A DNA stretch of 64,000 bases from Paragorgia papillata (GCA_035771165.1 JAWNZC010000117.1:1182001-1246000), one strand, 5' to 3'. Counted from the stretch's first letter, positions 47,182 through 60,540 are shown. The notes: generated from the sequence alone by a model not told the origin. Numbers and translations: made by a program.

Positions 47182-50012
47182 TTATTGTTGTGCCACTAAT
47201 TCAGGACAGCTAAATTTACAGCTCCTTGCCATGTAAAGTGAGTGAACATCAACCTCACAATATCCCAGTTTCTTCCATTTCGTGCATCGCGCGTCGATAT
47301 TGAAATACTTGCTCTCTAAAAAAGCAACAGTAACAAAATATATAAACAACAAATAAACAATTCTAACGTTTTTCGTGTTAAAATATTCATAATAGCACGT
47401 AAGGAGTAGTTTTATATGATAGTTTCAGACAACGAACCTTGTTGTAAGTTTACTGGCGTAGTAATTTTGAAAAACAGTGTTGGATTAAAGAAATACCAAA
47501 TGGTTTTCCGTGTTTGGATACTCTGATCCAAACACGCGGGAAATTGCGAGACTGGAGAAAAGCGTAACAAAACACGAGCCGTAGGCGAGTGTTTTTAGCT
47601 TTTCGAAAGTCGAGCAATTTCCCAAGTGTTTGGATAAGAGTCTCCAAACACGGAAAAAAACCATTTGGTATTTCTTTTATAAAATAATCACAAGTGAATA
47701 TGATATACTGTCCGACATTTTCAAAAAATCGTTTTGGCGGGAATTTTCCGTGTTTGGATACTCTGATCCAAACACGGCAATTGACCAATCAGGGCTCGCG
47801 TAGTATACATGTTATTTTATAAAAGGGCTTGTTAATAAGGAGGTAGGGTTACTCTAGCACCAGGTAGGGTCACCTTGCTGTCCTGGTCAACTTTATTAGA
47901 TGTGGTTACATCCGTTTCAAATCGTTACGTTATTGGCTGAATAGTGAGCATGAGTTGGTCTGAAGTGACCGGAAGTAGAATTAATAAAACCAAAATAATA
48001 AAGATGTCGGACGACAAGACTCCAGTGAAGACGTTGCCGCGATCGATATATTCGCCGTATGTGTGTAGATGCTGTAATTCGAGCTTCGCCAGCAACCCCA
48101 TTGACTTGTTTGGGGAAAAGTCAAACAAGGAGAACATACTATCCAGATTCCGCTCGGATATTTGCGCATGCGTACCTCAACCGGAATAACAAGAATCCTG
48201 TGATTTGAAACGGATTATCCCAGAGTCTCTCGTTTCCCGGGTGGGGAACGTGGGCTCTCGGAACGAGATTGACCAAGCATTAATAACAAGAAGCCTGGAA
48301 CTAGTACCAAACGCGTTTACAAGGCGTTTTGCGTATGCGCGACGTCCGAGCTCGTCCTCAGAAAAAGAGCGGGAAAACACTGAAATATTTGGACTGGTCC
48401 GAGAGTCCGACACAAAAGTTAAAATTATAAGTATACTACCGAAAAGATAAGGTAGATAATTTGTGCATGGCTTCCTTGTCAATATTGTAACATATTCTGA
48501 ACTTACCCCTTAAAACACAAATGAATAATAATACTTAGTCTTCACTCTCTGGTTGTTGTCGCCACGGCTAGTTCCCACTTCTCTTGCAATGTTTACTCAG
48601 CGAATTCACGCATGCGCAAACGTTTGGCAGCGGTGTTCCCGGCTACTGGGGTAACCCTAGTGGCGTGATAGGGTGACCCTAGCAGCCGAGTTACCCTAGC
48701 GTCCTTGTAAACATGACAAACAAAAAAACCCAACAAGAAATGTACGAGAGCTATATAGTAGGTTAACCCCAACCTCGTACCCAGGCCCTTGTAAGCAGGC
48801 CCTTAGTCAAGAAAATCAAAGTTAAAGTTTATTTAAATCAACAGATAAAGAATCACGGACATGGTGCTGATTTGTTTTGTTTATGTTTTCCTCATGAATA
48901 ATTTTTGAAGTAATATTTCACCGCAATATGAGTACTAGTATAAATATTTTATTAAACACACGAGGGTGGTTCACACCGCTAAAGTGTTAACCGCTGACTT
49001 ACTGTTGTTGCACATGCCACACGCTTTCTTGCATTTGCGTCCCATCGCGGCGTAAGACTGATTCTTGCTGCACCAGCCCTGTTTGGCTTTCCTTGCACAA
49101 TCTTTCGATATGTTTTTACAGTTTATTTTTGTTGACACTAAAATAAATCATAATTCAAATCATACGCTATATTGTTAATTATTATTTATGAAACGCTTTA
49201 TAATATGAGCTTTGTTCTATTTCGCTACATCTCCTATTTTCTCGCAATTTCTAAAATTGCATAAAACGCAATTCTTGACTTTGTGCAACCATTACCGCAA
49301 CTTGCCTCGCATGATTTTGACCATTATACACAGCATGTTACACGTTGCAATGATTCGTGCAACTTGTCTCGCAACGATCTTGACCATTGCATAGCATGTT
49401 GCACGCCGTAATGGTTCGTGCAACTTGTCTCACAACGTCACGCCAGTAATGCCTTTATATCAGTGGCGTAGCCAGGATCAAAATTTTGGGGTAGCAACGG
49501 AAAATTTGGGGGTGCAGTTTTAGATGAGAATTATCAAGCATTAGATGGCGTAGAATCGTGGCTTTAGCCGCGACCAATCATCAATGTAGGGGGTATGGGG
49601 GCATCGTCCATCCCCGAAGAAGATTTTGAGTTTTCGAAGCCCTGTGAGGGCATTTCCCGCGATTTCTGAGAGGAGTTTTCTCTTGGGAGCGTAATTCTGC
49701 GCAGTTTAACCAATGAAACTTCATGTGACAGTGTATCAGCATCACTATTATCATTAGCAACAGAAGAAGCAAAAGTTCTCACTTGAATTTAGCGTCAGAC
49801 ATTCAGGAGACTGGGGGAGGGAGCAAATGTGTAGTTGGGGGGGTGGGGGGGCAGGCCCCCTAGGCCCCCTAGGCCCCCCCCCCCCCTTGGCTACGCCACT
49901 GCTTTATATTAGTTGTATATCAATAAAACCGTTATATAAACGTCTATTACCAAACCTTACTTGTTAATTCCAAAAAGCAGAAAAGAAAGAATAAAACAAT
50001 CAACGTCTTCAT
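47182..50012 (-). CDS. Small secreted two-ShK protein (ShK gene 2)
   Basis: Three exons: 50012-49961, 49137-49003, 47315-47182; 106 residues, both introns phase 1. Exon 1 is a bare signal peptide (MKTLIVLFFLFCFLELT). Exon 2 is a canonical six-cysteine ShK module (C-x6-C-x8-C-x11-C-x3-C-x2-C as read). Exon 3 is the four-cysteine variant module, and the protein stops a few residues after it, without the low-complexity tail of the other three genes. It could be the ancestral form, a truncated member or a small venom- or mucus-type peptide precursor; no dibasic processing site was identified. Introns hold an hAT element (49461-49901) and a long foldback. Confidence 0.75.
47440..47815. repeat. Complex GTGTTTGGAT foldback in ShK gene 2 3' flank
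   Basis: Arms AAGAAATACCAAATGGTTTT / inverse and three copies of CCGTGTTTGGATACTC with its complement. TGGCGTAGTAATTTTGAAAA is shared with 46605. Confidence 0.55.
47840..48760. repeat. GGTAACCCTA foldback region in ShK gene 2 intron 2
   Basis: AGGTAGGGTTACTCTAG left; GGGTAACCCTAGTGGCG, AGGGTGACCCTAGCAG and CTTGTAAACATGAC right. The central 47980-48480 is non-repetitive to my eye and has no supported gene. Confidence 0.45.
49461..49901. mobile_element. hAT MITE in ShK gene 2 intron 1
   Basis: CAGTGGCGTAGCCAGG ... TTGGCTACGCCACTG with exact 8-bp duplication CTTTATAT. Same end sequence as the elements at 37726 and 9207. A poly-C run lies near the right end. Confidence 0.85.
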
Positions 50013-50109
50013 GACTTGGCTGGTGAGAAAGGTTTGCTAATAAGGAAGGTTCAAAGTGATAACGCGTTAAACAGCACACCACATTAGTGGGTAAAACAAT
50101 TTAAAAATA

Positions 50110-50235
50110 AACACTGGAAATTAAAACTGAGAAACCAAAAATGTTTCCGAGCCCCAGATGTGCAGGACTTGAACCTGCAACCTTCTAATGACCGGTTTGA
50201 CTTTCTAACCATTGAGCTTCTGTGGCTCAGATGGA
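50110..50235 (-). mobile_element. tRNA-derived SINE-like sequence
   Basis: Reverse strand CACAGAAGCTCAATGGTTAG ... AAGGTTGCAGGTTCAAGTCC resembles a tRNA with A and B boxes, but the body differs from the other families. Confidence 0.5.
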
Positions 50236-51279
50236 GAATTGCATGCACTGATGTGGTACGTGCGACCTTGGTGTAGTATTCACAATCGTACCACATGCAC
50301 TACATGAATATACGCTCAGAGAGCCACGTAATACTCGCTATTTTGAGCCGGGAGATTGGAAAAACTTGTAATCCCACCCAAACCAAGGTAAAAAGGTTTT
50401 TCCAACTTTGGGCTCGTGGTCCCATCACTGACATTTCTCTCAAGCATTCACCGTTGCCGCGTTTCTCAAACTCGTATTCAACACGAAATAAACTCGATAA
50501 CTGTTATTTTAACCCGTATACGAAATATTTGGTATATAACTTTGCACTAATGCAGTTCAGTTGTTTTGGGTGTCACAGCACGAAACTGCTTTGCTCCATT
50601 CTTCCATAATGTGTACCACCAGCTGTTATACAATATAAATGAAATAATGACTCCTTTATGACCAAGCATGCTTGCTTGCATGGCTGTGACAGTTTCACTA
50701 AAGATCGTTAATACTGAAAATCGATTTTCCCGACTAATATATGAAAAAAAAAACCAAGCTATACTTCCATAATATACTACTACTACATATGAAAGAAAAA
50801 AACTTTTATTTTTGTTTTGGTAATTACCTATTTATCAAGCGAAAAAAATCTGATCCAATTAGAAGCTCAAATGGTTTATCATAATTTCATGATAGGTACA
50901 TACATAAAAATAAGGTAAATTGTATAAAATGGCTTACCTTTATACGATTCTTTCAGTATTTTATTTTTAAAACGATGTACAGTGATGTTTTCTCTATAAT
51001 CGTTTGTTTTCTTAAAAAACTAACGAAGCGTGACAGCACCTGTTCGTAGTCTGATAACATAATCACATAATGTAAACTACAGCGGGGTTTTGAAGAGCTT
51101 TCAGTCGTACCATGGCATTCACAAGTCCACCTTATTCGAGTCTAAGTTTTAAAGTAATATTCCAAGTCTACTTCCTTTCGAGTTAGAGTTCTTGCCATAT
51201 TGAACAGTAATTATATTGTTAGACAATATTGTTGCACGAACAACAATCGTTCACTATAGCTCTGGTAGTTTTCTTCTTC

Positions 51280-51556
51280 TCTTTTCTCTTCTCTTCTCTT
51301 CTCTTCTCTTCTCTTCTCTTCTCTTCTCTTCTCTTCTCTTCTCTTCTCTTCTCTTCTCTTCTCTTCTCTTCTCTTCTCTTCTCTTCTCTTCTCTTCTCTT
51401 CTCTTCTCTTCTCTTCTCTTCTCTTCTCTTCTCTTCTCTTCTCTTCTCTTCTCTTCTCTTCTCTTCTCTTCTCTTCTCTTCTCTTCTCTTCTCTTCTTCT
51501 CTTCTCTTCTCTTCTCTTCTCTTCTCTTCTCTTCTCTTCTCTTCGCTTCGCTTCGC
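51280..51556. repeat. CTTCT pentanucleotide array
   Basis: ~55 units, nearly perfect, with one 3-bp phase shift near 51495. Confidence 0.95.
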
Positions 51557-51627
51557 TTCTCTTTGCTTCGCTCCCCACCCCTCCCCTCCGGTCCGGTCCC
51601 CCTCCCCTCCGGTCCGGTCCAGTCCAA

Positions 51628-51876
51628 TCTCGTACCCTGGGTACGGGCTTAGTCATGTCCCGTCCCATGCATTCCATCCTGTCTTGTCCTGTCCTGTCCT
51701 GTCTTGTCCTGTCCCGTCCTGTGTTGTCCTGTCTACTAGTGTCTTACTAAATCTCGTACCCTGGGTACGGGATTAGTCATGTCCCGTCCCATGCATTCCA
51801 TCCTGTCTTGTCCTGTCCTGTCCTGTCTTGTCCTGTCCCGTCCTGTGTTGTCCTGTCTACTAGTGTCTTACTAAAA
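51628..51876. repeat. ~124-bp direct tandem duplication
   Basis: CTCGTACCCTGGGTACGGGC ... CTACTAGTGTCTTACTAA occurs twice in a row with almost no difference. The unit contains TGTCCTGTCC repeats. Confidence 0.9.
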
Positions 51877-52939
51877 ATACTCTGAAAACTACTCCTCCTG
51901 TCTTAGTAAAATGCTAGACAATTTTACTTTGTCTGACGCCAGACTATTTTTCTCTGTCTTAACGCCAGACTGCATGTTTGAACTTTAGATTAGGGTTAAA
52001 TTAAACCTAAGTTTTTGACCCGTTAGATTCTAATGGGACACTGTTACTGGTTTTTTTCCCTGTTGTTGGTTCCTGGCTTTATTGTATTTTTGCCAAATTG
52101 ATATAAATAAAATAATAAATAAATAAATTAAGACCACACACTTCGCTTCCCGCAAGTTACTCTCGAAGAAAGTGCGCTCGCTTTTTTACAGATAGTGCCG
52201 GTGCACATGATGCACATGATCACTATTAATGTTAGATTGTTGTATTATTTTAAAGTTAAAATCCATTTAATGATCAAAATAAATTTGATAAAAAAAATCG
52301 TAAGCAATCGTTGTGATGCTGTTGGAAAAAAAGACAAAAGTGTAATCTTTTTTTATTTTATATAAAGTGGGAGTTTTTTTTTCACGCTTGAAAATTGTAA
52401 ATGCTATTAGTCAGCCATTTATAATTTCGTAACGTGATGACTTCTGCTAATTTTGTCGCGCATGTTAATCGTATATAATTAGTTTCATAACTTTTACAAA
52501 TTCTAACACAAGGATTCGCCCTGGGAGTATAAATTTGTTTTTTAACAATTAAGCAGGTTGTTTTCAAAACATGACTGGTTGAGCACTTTATATTTTTATA
52601 CTTAACTAAATATTTTATTGTCTTGTGTTTCACGCTTGTTCAGTTTGCAGCGAGCGCGGTTTTGATCGAAAGCCATTTGGAAAGCCAAAGTTTAAATCTT
52701 TACAGTTGGCGTATACCAAGTTCTGAAAGGTGAGCTAATGTTTTTTGTACGTATGCGTCCTCCTCTTTAAGACATTGCTCGTTCGAAAAGTCAGTTTTCC
52801 TAAGCCGAATAAAATGACATGGTTTTCCTAATTTTTTTTTGTTTATCGTTAAGGAATTATTTGAAATAACTTGTTTAAAAAAATTATAGTTTTTTCTTTT
52901 GAATTTATTACTATAAGTAATAACACGACTTGAGAATTA

Positions 52940-53372
52940 GCGATTAAATTTTCCGCAGCCGAGGGAGGTTTTGTGAAAGTCCAAGGGCCGCAGGCCCGAG
53001 AGCTTTTACAAATCTTCCCGAGGCAAAGGGGAAATTGAATAGCTAATTTCCCGAAAAGTCATGGTATTAGTTTGTAATATTATGATCGCCGAGGAAAACT
53101 TTGAGAATCTTACCGACAGGAAATTTACACGGTTGATCAGAGAAGTTGCATCTAATTTTCCCGTGCATGTTGATGAGGGAAAATATATGCAAGCGGGAAA
53201 TTTAGAAGAAGACAAAGGATTTCTTTGTCTTCTAATTTTCCCTCATCAACATGCACGGGAAAATTAGAAGACAAAGGAAAAATTTCCCTCTTGCATGAGC
53301 CATGATGGAAATACGAGGTTTACATATTCCCTCGGAGAACAAAAGAATCCGAGGCGATCATGGTATTATTAG
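52940..53372 (+). mobile_element. ~430-bp element, inverted pair, left copy
   Basis: From AATTAGCGATTAAATTTTCC to GCGATCATGGTATTA; the interior has a hairpin of CCTCATCAACATGCACGGG. Its mirror copy is at 58265-58690. Class is unknown; no transposase. An incidental 68-codon frame (53061-53267) is identical in both copies. Confidence 0.75.
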
Positions 53373-53798
53373 TGTTATAGATTGTGTTATACAATTGCAA
53401 GATAATTTAATATTGACAAACGTAAATAGGTTTGCGTGATATAATAATGTTTTTGGTAGTCAGATAACCCCGTCGTGTAGCATTAAGATTCACAATTTTG
53501 TGGTGCATTTTGTATTCCGACTAAATTCGCGGATATTTTAAGTCAAAATTTTATTCGAAGTTATCGCATGATTGCTATTGGTCAAAACGGTTATCAACTA
53601 AGATGGCAGCCCATATAGTGTGGCGTCATGTACAACTAAGTTATTACAATCCAGAAGAATTTCCCGGGCACTGAAGTCCCCCCCCCTTCTAGAGACCACA
53701 CCCCTCCCGTATTGCCTATGCCTTCGTGTGTTTTTTTATAAACCTCGTTGCTTTATAGCTTTGTTGGAAAACCTTTGGAAATACTTTCTGAACAAGAC

Positions 53799-53962
53799 CA
53801 GGGCCCCCCCAACTTAGTCATGAAGTGCCTTTTTGCAACAGAAAAGTGCCCTTTTTATGACAAAACATGTGTTTCAAGTGCACTTTTGAAGTCCTACTCC
53901 CTGAACAAAGTGCCCTTTTGAAGCTGTGCCCCTCCAAGATTAACTTGCTTCCTACGCCACTG
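53799..53962. mobile_element. Short hAT-like MITE
   Basis: Starts CAGGGCCCCCCC, ends CCTACGCCACTG, flanked by exact 8-bp duplication AACAAGAC. The left end has diverged or been deleted relative to the right. Confidence 0.75.
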
Positions 53963-54084
53963 AACAAGACCTTCTATAATTGTGAGAATTTTTGTTAGTT
54001 AGCGACTGTATTGAGGGTTACACTTGACAGTAGTAATAAAACCATTACTAACAACAAAAGTTTGCTTTTCAGGTTTTAAAAGAA

Positions 54085-54498
54085 ATGAACTCGGTTACAT
54101 TTCTTGGCTTTTTAGCCTTGTGCATTGCAATCGCAGCTGGTAAGTTATAACGAGTGGCCGCTGGCAGAATCATATTTTGGGCTCATTTTTTTTACAACCA
54201 AGCCTAGCTTCCTCTGGCCTGGTACCCTGGCCCAATTTCAAAAGAAATAAGGACCAGGTAACCACTAATTACAATTTCGCGTCATTCAGGGTAAATCCAC
54301 TTGCACGTCTGCGCATGCCTTGAATGCGCGAAAGTTTCGACCAATAGGTTACCTGGTTACCTGGCCCGTATTCTTTGATTGGGCCAGGGTACCAGGCTAG
54401 CCTTACTCAAGATAGACCACTTTCACAGTAGCGACTAATCTAACTTTTTTTGTGTGTCCATCTTAATTAGCCTTTCTTGCCTTGTCTGTCTGTCTGTC

Positions 54499-54580
<82 letters not shown>

Positions 54581-55329
54581 CATCTGTTTGTTTGTCTGTC
54601 GCCAGGATATCTTACAACTTAAAGTGTATATATATATATATGTATATATGTATATGTGTATGTGTGTAGTATATGTTGTGTATGTTGTGGGTATACATAA
54701 AGGGGATATTACACGGTGGCGAGAAGATATGCGTTTTATGTTCGAGTGGCAAGGAGATATTGCTCTTGCCACGAGAACATAAAATCCATATCTTTGAGCA
54801 GCCGTGTAATGTTCTATTTATTATATGGACAATGAAATTATGCGTGGAAGTGATGTTGATAAACTGGGTTTAATGCAAAAACTACAACCGCTTGACCTAA
54901 AATTTTTAGAAAATACAAATGAAAAATTCAACAGGTTATTCGAATACGTCATTTTACGTGAAAAACTGAATTAAGAGAAGTTACTGGCTCAAATTTTTAC
55001 TTGATTCGAAACTTGTGGCGAAAGGCGTAAATTTTGACTTGTCGATATGTCACTCGCGAGCGTTACATACGAGAAATACGCCACTCGGTTCCCGGATGTA
55101 GTGAAATATGGATTCTACGAGTGTTTTAGTTGCTAGTAAAATATTCTTGTCCATATAATATATATATAGTTCAATCTACAGACACGGTGTTTCGCTGTAC
55201 AACAGCTCATCAGTGTAGTTTGGAACAATCTGAATGAATTTCATCAATTACTTATACACATGCGATTGTCGGTGACAACCGCATGTGGGACAGCATCGGT
55301 GAAGTACATTCAGATAGCGTGAAGTGCGC

Positions 55330-55383
<54 letters not shown>

Positions 55384-55402
55384 GTATATATATATGTATA
55401 TA

Positions 55403-55497
<95 letters not shown>

Positions 55498-55506
55498 GTA
55501 TGTATA

Positions 55507-55542
<36 letters not shown>

Positions 55543-57262
55543 TGTATGTATGTATGTATGTATGTATGTATGTATGTATGTATGTATGTATGTATGTATC
55601 TATATATGTGTGTGTATATATATATATGGTCTCATTATGCAGTCCCTGGCTGCCCTTTTGTTAATTATTATTTTATTCCTTACGTTTCCATTATTCGGTC
55701 TTTACAGCAAAAAAATGCAAAGATAAAGACGAGAAAGAGTGCAAAGATAAGTCAGCTCTTTCTTGTGCTAATCAAAGACGAGCCGACAACAAGAAATGCA
55801 TGTTCAGCTGCAGAATGTGCAAGAAAGGTAGGGAAATTGGTTACATCGCATAGGCATAGCTAGTCCAGATCGCAGCTAACTTTTTGTTAGAAACATTTGT
55901 ATATAGACGAGTTGCACGTTCGTGCTGCGCACGCATCGTTTTGGCGTGCCACATGCGTAAAAACGTGGCGTAAATAAATTATGAAATTCCGCAGTTTTTG
56001 AGGAAATGAACTTGAAAACTTTTTAAAACTTTTAAAACGGTTGTATAAAACTTTTAATCATGATTTAATCACCTTTTGGGTGATTAAATCGTAGTTAAAG
56101 TCTCAAACACTGGTCCTGATTGGCTAGAATTAAGCACTAATCATGATTAAAGTTAATCACTTTTGTATACAACCGGGCCCAGACGATTTTATTCAGCACA
56201 GGGAGAGGTCCAGGTCTCATAGTGTTAATATTTATAAAAACAATGGATTTGTGTTTAGTTTTGGTCATACATGGCCCACCAAAATGATGCGTGCACGCGC
56301 AACATCGTGCAACTGATTTATATAGGTATAATAGACTAATAACGAGGGGCTAGTCACTCGATCTCTGAAAAGTGTACGGGAATTTTGGATTCATGCAGTT
56401 TTTGACGTTGTATCGAACCTTGGACTCAAAGGTTTTCTCTCTTGTTATGCGGTGGAACAGGACATGAGAAAAAACAACTTTGGTGAAAGTAGTATGGTGA
56501 TTGATCATACTGCTCCAAAATTATTCTTGCTCCAAAAAAAATCTATCAAAAAATCTTCTTGTCAACGTTATTAGTAGCTGATTTAGCCTCCTTAGTGAAG
56601 ATTTTTTGCAAAACTGAGGAATAACCTTAATCCGTTTTGTTTTGGTTTTATTCATTGTAGGTGGTAAAAAGGTCGATAAGGATAGGAGATGCTGGTACTG
56701 GGTAATGCAGTCAGGGTGTGCGCAGTATTCTTCATATTGCCCTTATTCCTGTGACGGCTTCGGGCCAGCGCAAAATCAGTGGGGTCAGCAGCAAAACTAC
56801 GGTCAGCAGCAAAACTACGGTCAGCAAGGCTACGGTCAACGGCAAGGCTTCGGTCAACAGCAAGGCTTCGGTCAACAGCAAGGCTTCGGTCAACAGCAAG
56901 GCTTCGGTCAACAGCAAGGCTATGGTCAGCAAGGCTATGGTCAGCAAGGCTATGGTCAGCAAGGCTTCGGTCAACAAGGCTTCGGTCAGCAAGGCTATGG
57001 TCGGCAAGGATATGGTCAGCAGTCCTTTTACACGAATAGTCCTCGATCCGCAGGAAGTGCAGCACAACCCGCAGGAACTGCAGCACAACCCGCAGGAAGT
57101 GCAGCACAACCCGCAGCAGATGCTGCCACAACAGCAACAGGAGCTGGAGCCGGGGCGGCTACTTCACCTGGTAAAGCGGTCCCTGCTGGTGGACACCTTT
57201 ACCGCAAGCATGAGCTTGAGAAGAAAAGAAAACACCACCACCACAAGAAATCAAAGCATTGA
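54085..57262 (+). CDS. Secreted two-ShK protein with Gly-Gln-Gln-Gly-Tyr/Phe repeat tail (ShK gene 3)
   Basis: Three exons: 54085-54139, 55708-55827, 56661-57262; 258 residues, both introns phase 1. Residues 1-18 are a signal peptide. Residues ~22-57 are a six-cysteine ShK module and 59-89 a four-cysteine variant (Cys69, 78, 85, 89). Residues ~98-184 are about 15 units of (Q)QQG(Y/F)G, like the prion-like or glutenin-like repeats of elastomeric and phase-separating proteins. An Ala/Pro-rich segment with three AAQPAG-type units follows, and the C-terminus is strongly basic with His runs. Repeat units are nearly identical at DNA level in places, implying recent slippage. A structural or adhesive secreted role is inferred from composition only. 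The gene sits between inverted copies of a ~430-bp element (52940-53372 and 58265-58690), and intron 1 contains long microsatellites. Confidence 0.78.
54205..54402. repeat. Foldback MITE in ShK gene 3 intron 1
   Basis: GCCTGGTACCCTGGCCCAAT and GGACCAGGTAACC with inverse copies at 54340-54395. Confidence 0.75.
54480..54600. repeat. CTGT tetranucleotide array
   Basis: ~28 units in ShK gene 3 intron 1. Confidence 0.95.
54700..54835. repeat. TTACACGG hairpin MITE
   Basis: ATATTACACGGTGGCGAGAA and GTTCTCGTGGCAAGAGCAA with inverse; a fragment is at 14195. Confidence 0.65.
55331..55627. repeat. TA and ATGT arrays
   Basis: TA with interspersed TG (55331-55484), then ATGT (55485-55600). 80 bp upstream of ShK gene 3 exon 2. 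Confidence 0.95.
56040..56178. repeat. Hairpin MITE in ShK gene 3 intron 2
   Basis: GGTTGTATAAAACTTTTAAT and inverse ending ATACAACC; contains CCTGATTGGCTAGAATT. Confidence 0.65.
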
Positions 57263-57908
<646 letters not shown>

Positions 57909-58019
57909 AAGAGGGAGGACACTGGACAATTGCTTGCTGTTGAATTGTAAAGTAGCCGTTATTGCTGCGTATTTTGTAAAATAATATTTTGTTGGGTTAA
58001 CAGTCGAGGATGTGATTAT

Positions 58020-58165
58020 GGTACTGAAGAACGTAATGATGATTATGATGATCAGTGATGATTATAGTGATGATGATTTCATGATGATAGTAATGGCGAC
58101 CGAATGATGATGATAATGATGGTGATGATGATGATGGTAATTATAATAATAGTGATGATAATTAC
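58020..58165. repeat. GAT-rich imperfect trinucleotide array
   Basis: GATGAT, AATGAT and GTGATGATGA units. Confidence 0.7.
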
Positions 58166-58264
58166 GTCGAAAATTACAATGAGAAATGTTTGTAATTTAT
58201 TTAGAATTGGCGATTTATGTAACACTTTATTTCATTTTATTAATTACACATGAAACATTAAGCT

Positions 58265-58690
58265 GTAATACCATGATCGCCTCGGATTCTTTTGTTCTCC
58301 GAGGGAATGTAAACCTCGTATTTCCCTCATTGCTCATGCAAGAGGGAAATTTTCCCTTTGTCTTCTAATTTTCCCGTGCATGTTGATGAGGGAAAATTAG
58401 AAGACAAAGAAATCCTTTGTCTTCTTCTAAATTTCCCGCTTGCATATATTTTCCCTCATCAACATGCACGGGAAAATTCGATGCAACTTCTCTGATCAAC
58501 CGTGTAAATTTCCTGTCGGTAAGATTCTCAAAGTTTTCCTCGGCGATCATAATATTACAAACTAATACCATGACTTTGCGGGAAATTAGCGATTAAATTT
58601 CCCCTTTGCCTCGGGAAGATTTGTAAAAGTCCTCGGGCCGCACAAACCTTCCCTCGGCTGCGGGAAATTTAATCGCTAATTTCCCTCAAG
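58265..58690 (-). mobile_element. ~430-bp element, inverted pair, right copy
   Basis: Reverse complement of 52940-53372 with a few small indels. The pair brackets ShK gene 3. Confidence 0.75.
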
Positions 58691-59284
58691 TCATATTATT
58701 ATTATAAGATAAATACTGAAATCATTCTAACGGGAATGAAACTTATTTATATGCATGCTTCTTGCATGCATGTAGCTATGCTATCAACTTTATCTCTTAT
58801 TCAGTCCACACGGCCGGCAAAGACCTATATTGCTTGGCGGTGCTTTACGATTACCAGCAAACCGAATTTGTTTCTTATTTCAATAAAAACATGCTTTGTA
58901 TAATGCAGGACATTTTTCAAGCGATATTACGTTCTTTCTTCAAGTGACGCTTTGTTTCTCCGATGAGTATAAGAAGCTGCAAATGAGCACAGAACATTAT
59001 AATTAGTTTGTGTGTTCAACTCGACACAACAAAGTTACAAATTGACTTACTATTTAGCCTACGTAATATTGTAACCTACGGCAAACAAAATGGCAGTTGT
59101 TTTTATATTTTTTAATTATTTCCCTTTTGGCTAAAGTCTTGAAGTTTCTATACCAAATAGCATTCTTCAATAGCTTCAGTTTCATATACTGCCCAACGTT
59201 CAGCGTTAAGTATTTCAGCTCAAAACTCAGAAAAACTAACATTTAAAGATTTTTGGCTTCATCCATTCATAGCGCCTTGTTTAT

Positions 59285-59823
59285 GGAGTTAGTGTTCCAG
59301 TTTACTTAGTCCTCTTTTCTCTCGAACGTATTTTGGTGACCTTCACAGAATAGGGCTCGAGCGAGAGGACTAGCGGAAAATGTTCATCTTTATCTATCAT
59401 GAACCCTGCTGCCTGCTGGAGCTCGGATTCTTTAATCTTTATGAATAAGGGCACTTAAATAAACTTCTTCATGAGAGCAGACAGCAAACGAGTAGGTTTC
59501 TTTGTTTTACATTACGTTAAAAGGTTGTTACATACGAGGCTTTATAAAGTAGTGTTCGGCGTAGGAAGTGATTGTGTTTAAACACATTTATACAAATCGA
59601 AATATGCTATTTTAACGTTTCGGCAGTAGACCAACCTTGCTATATGATGTTATAAAGAATTGTGCCGACCGACGTGAGTGTTTATCTGCCTTGGTTTTCC
59701 GCCAAACGGCCGTTTGGTGCATGTATAATTTGGGGCCAAGCAAAAATATTTTATTCCAGGCCTCTCACAATTTCGGTCTGCCGCTCGACGTTAAAAAGAG
59801 AGGCCTGGGAACCAGGCTGTTGT
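59285..59823. repeat. Dispersed ~500-bp repeat, copy 2
   Basis: Same order of shared blocks as 17340-17838, same orientation. No ORF or terminal repeats recognised. Confidence 0.75.
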
Positions 59824-59929
59824 TAGGGGGTGTTCAGGGGGGTGTTTATCCAATGGAGGAGGGCCAGCCCTCTTTCTAGTAAACATTGTAAACATTTGTT
59901 TGCGTTTACATGACAAGAGGACCAGCCAT

Positions 59930-60540
59930 CCGAGGCGAGATCTCGCTATTGACAACCCGAGATCTCGCTATTGACAACCCGAGATCTCGCTATTGACAAC
60001 CCGAGATCTCGCCTCTTAGGGCTTATCTCGGTCTCATGTGAACGGTTTACTTTTTTAACATGGAAATAAACTAACAGCGAGTTATCTCGGGAGATAGGGA
60101 TAACCCTACCCCCAGAGATAGGGCCTGTTCGCATGAGGCGAGTTATCTCGGGGGCTAGGGTTATCCCTATCCCCCGAGATAACTTGGTGTTAGTTTATTT
60201 CCATGTTAAAAAAGTAAACCGTTCACATGAGACCGAGATAACTCGGGGGATAGGGATAACTTGGTCGGAGCGATAGGGTAACCCTAGCCCCCGAGTTATC
60301 TCTACCTCCATGTGAACGCTTTCACCCGAGTTATCTCGGGGGGTAGGGTCAACTTAGGCATGCGTATTTATGCTGTTGCTCGGGATAACTCGGGGTGAAG
60401 CGTTCACATGAAGCTAGGGTTATCTCGGGGGCCGGGGACAACTCGGTAGTTGCGTTTTATCATGTGAAATAGGGTCAACTTTGACCCTAGCCCCCGAGTT
60501 ATCCATACCCCCCGAGATAACCCGGTCTCATGTGAACAGG
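59930..60540. repeat. GAGTTATCTCGGG foldback, overlapping the 3' end of ShK gene 4
   Basis: Three 24-bp direct repeats of CCGAGATCTCGCTATTGACA (59940-60010) precede a large palindrome centred near 60120, with GTTAGTTTATTTCCATG / inverse and AACCGTTCACATGAGACCG / inverse. The right part supplies ShK gene 4's last codons and stop. Confidence 0.65.

Noticed and set aside
51211..51776. Long open frames on both strands
   Set aside because: Produced by the CTTCT pentanucleotide array, which lacks stops.
53061..53267. 68-residue gene conserved in two copies
   Set aside because: Identity covers the whole ~430-bp element, non-coding parts included, so conservation reflects recent copying rather than coding constraint; the frame also starts in a hairpin element.
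54453..55863. Cys-Leu-Ser-Val and Tyr-Ile repeat proteins
   Set aside because: Translations of CTGT, TA and ATGT microsatellites in an intron.
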